Positions 11,080-21,689 of a stretch of 64,000 bases of DNA are shown piece after piece. Under the pieces are notes generated by a model that worked only from the letters and a program-made list of their open reading frames with translations, had not been told where the DNA came from and did not search any database. The stretch comes from Neoceratodus forsteri (lineage: Eukaryota; Chordata; Ceratodontiformes; Ceratodontidae). The stretch lies in assembly GCA_016271365.2 (NCBI GenBank), contig CM057452.1, positions 828,846,001 through 828,910,000 on the forward strand, given 5' to 3'. The translations under genes and the position numbers were made by a program. The stretch's first letter is position 1. Each line of letters begins with the position of its first letter.

Positions 11080-11700
11080 GAGTCATTTTTTTTTATGGGC
11101 AGTGTTTGCCAAGTGTTGTGGGACTCTACCTAGGACAAAAAAGACAAAGTTTCTGCATTGCATCCGGTGAAGAAGTGAGAAATCAAAGAAGTGGTCCTTT
11201 GTCAGCCAGGCTGATCAGGACACCGAACAGCTGTTTGCTGGATGATGTCCTGCAGATCAAAGGAAAAAGCCGCCATATAATTCGTGCAGCTTTTTCTTGT
11301 CAACTAGACAAAGTTTCTGCCCATCAAGACAAAACCATGTCACAATCAGTCTGGCTGACGATTGGTGTGGCACTATTTGCCCTTTGCAGAACACTTTGCA
11401 TTGGACGATGTCTCACCCTTCAAAAGTCATTCTCACAGCAAGGAGTTTGCTTCGCGTGTGTGCATAGCGAACTTAAAAAGTGCTAAAAATTCCATCAGAC
11501 ACCTAAGGGAAACTGCGCATGCATGGAAACTTGGTGCCAAAATGTGATTACCATGACAACAGAGTATGTTTAAAAGGAGGGCTAAGGAAGTTGTGCACTG
11601 CTCGACTTCATTGATGGTAAGCAGCTACACTGTTCTTGAACTCCAGCACACACTTTTAGGTAATAAAACTCCTAACTTTCCTTAATACCTAAAGTGTATA
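11080..11700 (+). promoter_or_regulatory. Promoter-like or solo-LTR-like region (tentative)
   Basis: This stretch is richer in GC and CpG than its surroundings. It contains a TATA-like TTTAAAAGG near 11569. About 45 bp later comes TTGATGGTAAGCAG, a good splice-donor match, and AATAAA near 11662. TATA box, short leader, donor and polyadenylation signal could be the U3-R-U5 order of an LTR, or the upstream part of a promoter. No gag or pol coding follows, and no matching second LTR was seen. The 126-codon frame from 11106 does not look like a protein domain. Confidence 0.25.
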
Positions 11701-11704
11701 CTTT

Positions 11705-11835
11705 TTAAAGAGGAACAGTCAGCACTAAGAGCTCTGCACTCAGAAAGCTATGTACTCTAAAAAATATTTTTTGCACATGAAGTGCAAATTGAAACCAGCC
11801 CCAAACATGGATTAGTGCTGACTGTTCCCCTTTAA
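11705..11835. mobile_element. T2/Kolobok-type MITE
   Basis: The termini TTAAAGAGGAACAGTCAGCA and TGCTGACTGTTCCCCTTTAA are reverse complements over about 24 bp with one mismatch. TTAA at both edges is the expected target-site duplication. The TTAAAGGRR-like end matches the T2/Kolobok MITE pattern described in Xenopus. It is about 131 bp long and non-coding. Confidence 0.75.
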
Positions 11836-13728
11836 GTTGCTAATGAGCAGCAGCAGCAAAAAGAACAAAACATTGTTCTTCCTGTTGTTGCTCTATAATA
11901 TACATCCAGGAGTATGGGGAGTATTTAAATGGGAATTGGGCCTGATAAGCTAACCCATATTACCTTATAAGTTAGTTTTAATATGTGCATATAAGATATT
12001 GCCACAGTTGCTTGATACAGAAAACTGATTAGATGGAACAAATGGAATTACTTGATGTATGCAGTACTTATGAGGGTAGTGAAAATATTTCAGACATAAA
12101 CAAGAAAGGAAAGTGCTGTGACATAGGAGCTATTTCTTTAAGTTTATTTTATTTCAGAAGCTGCTTTATTGAACCTTTTTACTTAGAACTATCTTTGCAA
12201 GTAAGATATTGAATTTAGGCAGCACATACCACTAACTAAGGAGAACACTGAGTTGCTAGTATGGTCTCTATTTCAATGGTTGTCTTTTATGATTTGCACC
12301 TGTTTAAAGTTATGTGTGGACACAATCTTGAAACAGTCTTTGATAATTTTGATATTATGATACTAAGAAATGAATACTAACATAGCTCTTCTAACAGTAC
12401 AAAGGCTCTCTAGTTCCTTTAAAACCATACTATCATTCATGGTACACATGCCACTGCTGATATAAGGGGAATCATGCTATGCTTAGTTTATGTGAGCACT
12501 TACAAGTAACTGCACGTGGAATAAATAACAACATGTGATGGAAAAGTTCACTCTGCCTTATACTGTAATTATCTCACAACCTTGTCATTCCATTGAGTCA
12601 CCCCAACACAACCTACAGTATCTCTGGTTGTGGGTTAGAATATAGAACTGGTATTCAGAAGCAATTTACTCATCATTTTTATTTACACAGATGACCACTG
12701 TATAGTACCTTGATAAAGTGGAAACATTCCACAAAATGTTGGTTACTGATGCAGCTAAGTGGTGGCAATTTTGGAAACAAAATATGTCAGAACTGATACC
12801 AGAACAGGAGTAACAGTGTCTGTCAGTGTTTTCTCAATATTTTTAGCTAACCCACGGCATTTCTGATTTACTGTATACAATGACAGTGACTCTTTGGCAA
12901 AATTAGGTCTTTTAATAATGACTTAACTGTTTATTTTTTCGTATTTCACTGCTTTGTTTTTAATTGTAACAGATGCCACTGTGATATCATCAGGCATTGT
13001 GCAGGCTATTCTCCCATAGGTAAAGAGCTCATTTGTGGCCAGCAAAAGTGGAACTAAATGTTGACGATCCACCTAGCAATGAAATAAATTATTTATTTAC
13101 TCTTTAGGCCTGCCCAACATGAAAATAAGTGCATTTATTTGCAAAACTCCGTATTCTCACGGTGATTGTAGAAATGTACTATCTGGCAACTTTACTTTCA
13201 CCATCATTGTATAAATTAATAAACAGGGGTGTCTACTGGTTATAAATGGAGAAACATGGCCTGTTTTCATAAGAAATACATTGCTCATATTTCCATGACT
13301 TACAGAAATCATGATGCTAATCCTCTTTAAAAATTGCTGCATAAATTTTAGAGTTATAACTGGAATTCTTTTTAGCCCTAATAAACATATTTACTTGATT
13401 CTAAGTGTTACATATTACTAGGAATGTTTACAATAGCAGCAGCCTAATGTAAATGCCATAAAAGATGCAAAAAACGAAAAGAAATTGAAGCATTCATGTA
13501 ATCGGCATGGCATATGAACAGACTGAGCCAGGATGCCCTGTACTTTACAGTATGCTTAGTGAAAGAAATCATACTACAGTAAAGTGAGTCACATTCTATT
13601 GGAATTCTTCATACCCTCCTGGTGTAAGTATTTTCCTGAATAAAGGCCTAACTATATCTTATAATACAGTTGAATTATTATCTTGTCAAAACTGCTGTTG
13701 TATTATCATCTTGTCAGGTAATAACCAT
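11836..13728. other. Unassigned AT-rich sequence
   Basis: About 1.9 kb without a recognised element or protein-like frame. It may be unique sequence or very old repeats. Confidence 0.4.
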
Positions 13729-14189
13729 TAAGGCCTGGATATTCAGACTCGCCAGGCTGTGGACAAAGCCTGGGTGCAGTGCAACTTGGCTGCGTCAGGG
13801 CGTTGACTGGGCGATATTCAACAGAGCTGCGCCATGGCACAGCATGGTTGAATATCACTCTGGCACCAGCAATGCACATGGTGCAGTGGCACTGCACCAG
13901 TGCAAGTGGCCGAAGTGAAACAGCGAGGATGTGCTGGCGCAGGATTCCGCCGCTATGCGCCTCAACCCGTGATATTCAAAAGGCGCACATGCAAATGGAG
14001 CCATAATGTATGCAAGGCACAAATGGGTCCATTTGCATTTCATTATGGCCCCATTTGCATGCAGGTGTGCTGATCCCGGTGACTTGCACCTGGCACCCTG
14101 CCAGGCAGCAGCCGTTAGGGACTGATGCCCCCTGCACAGCACAGCAATGTGCCCCTCTGCCCGATCACGGGCATACGGAGAGTTAAATA

Positions 14190-14715
14190 ATGTCCCATAT
14201 CCCTGGTGGTCCAGTGGACCGCTACACATCCGATCATGGGCATAAGTATATAATAAATCATGTCCTATATCCCTGGTGGTCCAGTGGACTGCTGTCAGCC
14301 TGATCGTGGGCTTAAGTATAACTAAATTCACATCCTATATCCCTGGTGGTCCAGAGGACCGTCAGTCAGCCCGATCGTGGGCTTAAATATAAATATACTC
14401 ATGTCCTATTTCCCTGGTGGTCCAGTGGGCTGGTTGTCAGCCCGATCATGGGCTTAGGTATAAACAAATAAAGTCCTATATCCCTGGTGGTCTAGTGGAC
14501 CACTCCCAGCTAATCATGGGCTTTGGTATAAACAAATAAAGCCCGATATCCCTGGTGGTCCAGTGGACTCCTCGCAGCCCGATCATGGGTATTTATAATA
14601 ATAAAATAAAGTCCAATATCCCTGGTGGTCCAGTGGACTGCTCACAGCCCAATCACGGCCATTTGTAATAATAAAATAAAGTCCAATATCACTGGTGGTC
14701 CAGCAGTACCCCCTC
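14190..14715 (+). repeat. About 70-bp tandem array, block 1 (8 units)
   Basis: The phrase CCCTGGTGGTCCAGTGGAC recurs at 14201, 14271, 14341, 14412, 14482, 14550, 14620 and 14690. Each unit includes a CCCGATCATGGGC-like palindromic core and an AT-rich spacer (AATAAA-like). Confidence 0.92.
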
Positions 14716-15059
14716 CCACCCACCCACTGGGCCCCACAGCCCTGCTCCCCGGTCAGTGGCAGGTGGCAACACCCCACCTGCCACCACCACTGCCCACTGA
14801 CTGACACCATAGGTAGGCAGTCGCCCATTAGTCCACAGTGTGAGCCAATGGGCATGCAGCCCATACCAAACTACACATTCCAGATATGTGAATGGATCCA
14901 TTTGCATGTCATTATGGCCCCATTTCCATGCAAGTGCGCCAATCCCCAGTGACTTGCGCCTGGCGCCCTACCAGGCAGCAGCCGTCAGGGACTGATGCCC
15001 CCTGCACAGCATGGCAATGCGCCCCTCTGCCCGATCGTGGGCATGCGGAGACCTAAATA

Positions 15060-15715
15060 ATGTCCCATATCCCTGGTGGTCCAGTGGACTGCTACACACC
15101 CGATCATGGGCATAAGTATATAATAAATCACGTCCTATATCCCTGGTGGTCCAGTGGACTGCTGTCAGCCCGATCGCGAGCTTAAGTATAAATATACTCA
15201 TGTCCTATATCCCTGGTGGTCCAGTGGTCTGCTCGCAGCCCGATCACGGGCTTAGGTATAAACAAATAAAGCCCAACATCCCTGGTGGTCCAGTGGACTG
15301 CTCGCAGCCCAATCACAGGCATATGTAATAATAAAATAATGTCTAATATCTCTGGCGGTCCAGTGGACCGCTACACACCCGATCACGGGCATAAGTATAT
15401 AATAAATCATGTCCTATATCCCTGGTGGCCCAGTGGACTGCTGTCAGCCCGGTCGTGGGCTTAAGTATAACTAAATTCACATCCTATATCCCTGGTGGTC
15501 CAGTGGACCGCTCGCAGCCCGATCGCGAGCTTAAGTATAAATATACTCATGTCCTATATCCTTGGTGGTCCAGTGGACCGCTTGCAGCACAATCGAGGGC
15601 ATTTGTAATAATAAAATAAAGTACAATATCCCTGGTGGTCCAGTGGACCGCTCGCGGCTAATCATGGGCATTTGTATTAAAAAATGAAGTCCAATACCCT
15701 GGTGGTCACGGTGCC
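15060..15715 (+). repeat. About 70-bp tandem array, block 2 (10 units)
   Basis: Same monomer as block 1, with unit starts at 15071, 15141, 15211, 15280, 15350, 15420, 15490, 15560, 15630 and about 15698. The block sits in a second copy of a larger unit: sequence from about 14019 (TCCATTTGCAT...) recurs from about 14895, a shift of about 876 bp. Confidence 0.92.
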
Positions 15716-16094
15716 CCCTTCCCACCGCCCACTGAGCCCCACAGCCCGCTCTCCCCGGTCTGCGGCGGGTGGCAGCACCATCCGCCTGCCGCCCGCCACC
15801 CACCAACTAACACCATAGGTAGGACTGTAACCCCATTGGTCCACAGCGTGAGCCAATGGGCATGCAGCGATGCCGTACACACATTCCAGATAATGTGAAT
15901 GAATCCATTCACATATCTGACTGTGTGACGGTATGGCTGCACGCCCATTGGCTCATGCTGTGGACCAATGGGTGTACAGCCCACCATGGTGTCAGTCGGT
16001 GGGCGGCAGGGTGGCAGGTGGTGGTGCTGCCCACCTCTGACCAGGGGAGGGGCGGTGGGCGCCAGTGGGCAGGTGGGAGGGGTACTGCTAGACC

Positions 16095-16400
16095 AACAGG
16101 GATATTGGACTTCATTTTTAATACAAATGCCCATGATCGGGCTAGTAGTGGTCCACTGGATCGCCAGGGATACTGGACTTTATTTTATTATTACAAATGC
16201 CCACGATCGGGATACGAGTGGTCCACTGGACCACCAGGGATATTGGACTTTATTGTATTATTACAAATGCCTGCAATCAGGCTGACAGCAGTCCATTGGA
16301 CCACCAGGGATGTAGGATGCTATTCATGTATACTTAAGCCCGCGATCAGGCTGACAGTGGTCCACTGGACCACCAGGGAGATAGGACATTATTATTGTAA
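16095..16400 (-). repeat. About 70-bp array, inverted block (4-5 units)
   Basis: The same monomer on the opposite strand, reading GTCCACTGGACCACCAGGGA with the CGATCGGGCT core. It forms the right arm of the foldback structure opposite blocks 1 and 2. Confidence 0.9.
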
Positions 16401-17039
16401 AGAGATGCCTGCAATCTGGCATGGGGGGGCCACCTCCACGGAGGTGCAGCCAGAGCTTGGGTGGCCACCCACAGGTGGCAGCTGCTGTGTTGTGCCCTGT
16501 AATACGGCAGCTCACCTGTGGGTGGCCAGCCATTGTTCCTTTTTTTTTTTTGGCTCACCTATGTGTGGTGCAAGTAGGGGTTGCACATGCATGGACTCAG
16601 CACATGCTGGGCTGAATATCGGGATGTGCAGAGTACGCGTAGACACGCCCCTCACCTGCGGCACATACAGTACTGATGCGCTCTGGCGCGCCGGGTTGTG
16701 CCAGGCACAATCCCTGTTTGAATATCATGCCAAGATTAGTGGGTTGCACATGGTGCAACACTGCTGTACTCATGCGCAACCTTTGGAATATCTGGGCCTA
16801 AATCTTTAATTCCTCTTAGGCAGCAGTTGTCTGATGTACCAAACCTTCATGTTTTATGGCAACTTTTTCTTTGAGCTCGTTTAGAATATTTTATGTAATG
16901 ATACCAGAGCTTTCTTAGCTAAAGTAGTCACCTGTGGATTGAAGTTCTGTGATTCTTGTTGAATCTCATCAGTGTTGTGGATGAAGTAATGATTCTGATC
17001 CAAAAAAAAAATATCCAGGGCTCCAGTTGCTTAAACAGC

Positions 17040-17640
17040 ATTTATGTTGTGCGAGCCAAGAAGCACTGTCATATGTAAAACACTTCTCCTTTCTGCATCC
17101 CTCATCTCCAGATTCTGATTAGGTCACTCCCTGCCATCACAGCTCTATCTTCTCTAGCCCTTCACCTCTTCTTACTCCCTGTGCTCCTCTGACCTTATTC
17201 TTTCCCTTGACTCACTCCAAACTCATTAAAGGGCAGTCCACCTTCTTCTATCAGCTCTTCCATCTTTGGTTAAGCTCTCCACCTCCATCTACACAGCCGC
17301 CTCTCCCTATTTTGTGACCACATTTCTCTTGTGAGCCTAATTTTCCTTCTGTCTTGTTCAGTTTCTATGACTGCTGCTTTTTCAAATGGTGCCTCTGGAC
17401 TTCTTTTATCACTGTGCTCAGTACTTTGTATGGTATATTTGTATTTACTGTTCTGAACTGTATTTGCAGCACTGCCGATGTACAGTATTGCTTAAGTATT
17501 ATATAAATACAGTAGCTAAATATTATATTACTATAGTCCATTAAGATATTTTACTTATTCTGTAAATTCTTCTTGGTACTCTTCTCCCAGCAGACCTCAG
17601 GTTTTCCTGGTGAAGTGTTACAAAATAAATAAATAAATGT
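17040..17640 (+). mobile_element. L2-like LINE 3' fragment (+), old
   Basis: A broken frame reads GQSTFFYQLFHLW followed by LSSPPPS, resembling the FSYRAPxLWNSLP motif near the C-terminus of L2-group reverse-transcriptase proteins. The fragment ends with CCTGGTGAAGTGTTACAAAA and an AAATAAAT tail. That tail matches, in reverse, the CACCAGGATGGCAC end of the L2-like element at 43.1 kb. Confidence 0.45.
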
Positions 17641-17707
17641 AAATATAATGGCATCATCATCTACTTATAGTATCTTTAGTACATTCAACATAGATAAATA
17701 AATAAAC

Positions 17708-17715
17708 AGACAGAC

Positions 17716-17753
<38 letters not shown>
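17708..17753. repeat. (CAGA)n(GATA)n microsatellite
   Basis: Three CAGA units are followed by about nine GATA units. Confidence 0.95.
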
Positions 17754-17754
<1 letters not shown>

Positions 17755-17842
17755 GGGTAGATAGATGCTTTATTTATAAAGCACCCCTTTCCAAAGACTC
17801 TGGGCACAGTACAACCAGAACAGTACAACTATTAAAATCAAG

Positions 17843-19205
17843 CATAGAAACATAGAAGTTGTCAACAACAACAAAATAAGACTTGTGACTCATCAAGTCT
17901 GTCTAGCCCTACCTAGATATCTAGTAGTTCATTGTTACTGGGCCCCAGTGGTCCTTCACTCCTCTTCTTCTTCTCCCTCCCTTCTGCCACTATCATTACC
18001 AGCACCATATGACTGTCCCACCCATCCTTTAACCCCTCTACTGATTTTGCACAGACTACTTCCTTTGACCCTCTACCACCAACTCCATTAAGAAATACTT
18101 TCTGAATCTTCCTCTTAAATCTCCCATCCTCCAGCTCATTGCATTCACTTTTGCTCAGGCTCAGCATGATCAGCTCTTCTCTCTGTTTATCCCATGGAGG
18201 TATTTGCATATCTTGATCATGGCCCCACTCTTACTGTCCTCAATATGCACATGTTGAGCTCTTTCAGCCCCTCCATATACATATTTTCCTGCTGACCCTG
18301 GATCATTTTAGTTACCCTCCTTTGTGCTGCCTCCACCCTGTCATTAACTTTCTTCCAAGTGCTAGCCCCAGAACTGCACACAGTGCTCCAGTTAAGGATG
18401 AACCAGGGGTCTGTAAAATGGCAGAATCACTTCACACTTCTGGCTACTGATCCCCCTTCTTATACATCCTGCCATCCTATTTGCCCTCTTCACTGCCCTC
18501 CTGTACTGCGGTGATGTTTTTAAATTGCCCCATATTATTGCCCAGGTGTCTGTCCTTGGTCATACTTTTCATTGTTACCTCTCAGTCTGTATTCTGTTTT
18601 GGGATTTTTTTGCTCTATCTTCATTATGGTACCTTGCATTTCTTAGCACTGAATTTTATCTGCCAGACTGACCACTTCTCTAATCTTTCAAGATTCTCCA
18701 TCATATTTCTTACCTTTCCTCACCACACAGTCTTTTGCAATATCATCTGTAAAGAGGCGGGCCTTCCCCAAGATCCCTTCTGCAATGTTACAGATGGAGA
18801 TGTTGAAAAGGACCAGACTCAAGATGAACTCTGTGAAACATTGTTAATGATCTGTCAAACCTCTGAATGTAACCTGGTAAGTGACAACCCTCTGGATTCT
18901 GTCACTTAGCCAGTTTCACACCAATCTTTTTTAACCTTTCACCAAACCCCAGGTCACAAAACATTTTGATCAACCATCCATTTGGAACATAGTCAAAGGT
19001 TTCACTGAATGAAAGGTACAGTATGTCCACCCCAACCCTTGTACAACATCTTCATCACCAAATCAAATAAGTTGATCAAGTTGATCTAACATGATCTTCC
19101 TCCCATGAACCCATGCTGGCTGAGATCCTGAAGTCTGTTTGCCTCCAGGATGCCCACTAGCTCTCCCTTATTAAAGAGCTGGTGACATGTTCAGAGAACT
19201 TTAAC
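17843..19205 (-). mobile_element. CR1 LINE 3' part (-)
   Basis: The tail on the minus strand ends CTTCTATGTTTCTATGC, the CR1 3' direct repeat. Upstream on that strand are recognisable CR1 ORF2 blocks of the reverse-transcriptase thumb and C-terminus, for example the antisense of CTGTGTGCAGTTCTGG near 18365. The antisense of the SKAF and NAG-GR blocks follows near 18990-19130. All frames are broken. The copy is 5'-truncated near 19205, as is usual for LINE insertions. Confidence 0.8.
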
Positions 19206-19429
19206 AAAACATAATATTTAGACACTATCTAGCTTGTATTTCCATTAGTTCTGTATTCCTCCTTCCCATTATTTAGTAGTAAGGTCATTTTCATGAAAAC
19301 AGGATCTTTGCTCCTGAAGAGTTCATCTTTGCTGTCTCTAACCTGAGGTCATAGTGCACTGCTTGTGACCATACAGTTACTCCCATGGCAACAGGTTGTG
19401 ATGTCACAACACAGGATTATGACTCGAAG

Positions 19430-21122
19430 TGGAGGATGATAAAGAAAAGCCAAAATCCTCAACAGATATTTTTGCTCAGTTTTCACTAAAGAAGGGAGGA
19501 ACCACCCATGCCAGACAAACAGTACAAGCAGCAGCAGAACTGACTTGGAACCTTTACAGAAGATAGAGTCATGAAGGAACTAGAAAAGCACAAGGTGAAC
19601 AAAGATAAGGGACCGGACGATGTTCATCCAAGATTGCTGAGAGCTAAGGTGAAACTGGTGGCTCCCTGACCAGGCTATTCAACCTATCTTTGGAATATGG
19701 AGAGGTACCAGAGGACTGGAGTAAGCCCACAGTTGTCCCACTTTACAAAATGGTAGCAAGGAGAGTGCTGGCAACTACCATCTAGTTAGCCTCACCTCAA
19801 TTGTGGGCAAAACAAAGGAAGCCCTACTCAAGGAGAGAATTGTATCCTTTCTCAAAATTAATGGAAGATTAGATCAAAGATAGCATGGGTTCACTGCTGG
19901 GAGGTCATGCAAGACAAGTCTTATTGACTTCTTCAAGTGGGTGACCCAAGTAGTGGATCAGGGCAGTACTGTGGATGTGGTTTACCTAGATTTCAGCAAA
20001 GCCTTTGTTTCAGTCCCACACCGAAGGTTATTAAATAAACTGGGTAGCATGGGGTGGATCAAAGGCTGTAGCCTGGATAGATAGTTGGCTAAAAGAAGTA
20101 CACTGAAGGTAGTAGGATAAACATCTCCCATCAGAAGAAAGGGAGATGACTAGAGGTGCATCACAGGGATCGGTACAGGGCCCTATCCTATTCAATATTT
20201 TTATCAGCAACATATCTGAGGGCCTGGAAGGCAAAGTAAGTTTTTCCAGACAACACACAGATATGCAATAGGGTGGACACTACCGGTGGAATGGGAAGGA
20301 TAAGAGCTGACCTTAAAGCAGAAAGTTGGTCACACACATGGCAACTAAATTTAAATGCTAAAAGTGCAAAATCCTGCACATAGGAAGAGTAATCCAGATG
20401 CAGAATAGGAGGAGTCAAACCAGAATCAACAAAGCAGGAAAGAGATCTGGAAGCAATCATATCACATGATCTGTAAATACCCAAACAATGCAAGAAAGCA
20501 GCATTAAAGGCAAATGGAATGCTGGGCAGCATAGGAGGAATTACTAGCAGAAAAGAGAGGTTATCATGCCACTTTACAGATCTTTGGTGAGCTTGCATCT
20601 GGAGTACATTGTACAGTTCTGGAGACCACACCTCAAAAATGACATAGACAGACTTGAGACAGTGCAGAGGAAAGCTACAAAAATGATACAGGGACTCCAC
20701 GATATAAACTACAAGAAGCGACTGCAAGAACTCAGCATGTATTCCCTTAAACAACCAAGAGATAGGGAGACATGATAGAAACATTCAAAAACATGAAGGG
20801 AATAAACAATGTATAGGTTTGGAACCTTTTTCAGTTCAAGACTCACACAAGAACTAGAGGTCACAGCATGAAGCTAGACGGGGCAAATTTAAGGGCAATG
20901 CAAGAAAGTTCTTCTTTACAGAGAGGGTGGTGGATGTGTACAAGCGCCTGCCACCTAAGATGGTGGAAGCAAAAACAGTTGGAACATTTAAAAGGCTTGG
21001 GATAGGTACAAAGGATCATAACACTGAATAGCAATTAGAGGAGGGGTAGGATTATGGGCAGACTACTGTAGATGGATCTGAGGTCCCTTCTGTCATCACT
21101 TTCTATGCCTATGTTTCAATGA
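19430..21122 (+). mobile_element. CR1 LINE 3' part (+)
   Basis: The 5' end is truncated just before the reverse-transcriptase domain (IFAQFSLKK-like start near 19470). Later blocks are VPLYKM near 19737, DVVYLDFSKAF (about 19975-20005), a GSVQGPILFNIF-like block at 20166-20205, and a thumb with RSLVSLHLEYIVQFWRPHLK (about 20578-20637). The 3' end CTATGCCTATGTTTCAA is a variant of the CR1 tail. Together with the minus-strand CR1 at 17.8-19.2 kb it forms a head-to-head inverted pair. Confidence 0.85.
20188..20784 (-). other. Antisense open frame over CR1 (not a gene)
   Basis: A 198-codon minus-strand open frame lies exactly antisense to the CR1 reverse-transcriptase region on the plus strand. 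It is Cys/Leu/Ser-rich and has no recognisable domain. It is listed only because its length could mislead a reader. Confidence 0.85.
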
Positions 21123-21289
21123 AGTGAAGGGTAAGCTATAGAGGCAGATGAACTCAAAATGAACCGTAGAGACAAAAGTTATATATTTGTACACATTTCT
21201 TTAGTAATAAATTATGGGAAGGAGAAATATATAAAATATAAATGCAATGCAAGCAGATTGTACCCAATTATTATGTTTTTAAAGTTTTC

Positions 21290-21480
21290 TTTGAAGTGTC
21301 AGTAGCTCTTTAAGGTCTCTAGTAACTTCTACTGTGGGTGTCAAATGGACAGGTCTGCAGTTTTCTGGTTTGTCCCTACTTCCACTCTTGAGCAAGGAAC
21401 TACATCCACTGTCTTCTAGTCCTTAGGTACTACCCTTGTCTCCAGTAAGCTGTTGAAGAGTTGAAGAGTGTTGCCTGGGG
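21290..21480 (-). mobile_element. CR1 LINE internal fragment (-)
   Basis: On the minus strand GTAGTACCTAAGGACTAG corresponds to the VVPKDW block of CR1 reverse transcriptase. It is followed by NYRPV-like and EVTRDLKEL residues. The fragment is only about 190 bp, without a normal 3' tail. Confidence 0.55.
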
Positions 21481-21689
21481 AGGCAGTGAAGATGAACTTT
21501 AAGAGATTGGGGGACAGATTGAAGTTGCACTTGGCTTTTTTTGCCTTTTCTGAGGTCCTCCCTGTGTGGAATAAGAGCAATGGGTATAATACAGTAAGAA
21601 AGGAAGAAACTTAGGATTTTAATGGGTGGTTGAAGAGATGATGTCAGGAGGAAGGGTGCCACTTTATGTGGGACTGGAGGGCTTCTGGG

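Larger units (their letters stand above)
13732..16798. mobile_element. Harbinger-like non-autonomous element with internal satellite arrays
   Basis: The ends are GGCCTGGATATTC (left) and GAATATCTGGGCC (right), imperfect inverted repeats. They are flanked by TAA at 13729-13731 and 16799-16801. A 3-bp TWA duplication and a GGCC-type terminus are typical of PIF/Harbinger elements. The interior is strongly GC-richer than the flanks. It is built of about 70-bp subrepeats in opposite orientations around a centre near 15905, where GTGAATGAATCCATTCAC is palindromic. TGAATATC/GATATTCA motifs recur near both ends. Long open frames, up to 317 codons, are artefacts of the repeats. A right-end relative is at 50752-51015. 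Confidence 0.65.

Noticed and set aside
11106..11486. 126-codon frame as a possible host exon
   Set aside because: No domain, no clear splice acceptor or Kozak context. Kept only as a promoter/LTR-like region.
13855..14331. 158-codon minus-strand frame and its neighbours
   Set aside because: Same cause: GC-rich repeats with few stops and no domain.
14190..15715. CRISPR array
   Set aside because: The 70-bp units have no constant-repeat/unique-spacer division. The genome is eukaryotic and the whole unit is repeated.
15856..16809. 317-codon plus-strand open frame
   Set aside because: It lies entirely inside the satellite-rich Harbinger-like element. Overlapping frames of similar length occur on both strands, and the translation repeats with the 70-bp units.
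18481..18909. 142-codon plus-strand frame resembling a membrane protein
   Set aside because: Antisense to a CR1 copy; the hydrophobicity is an artefact of reading the opposite strand.
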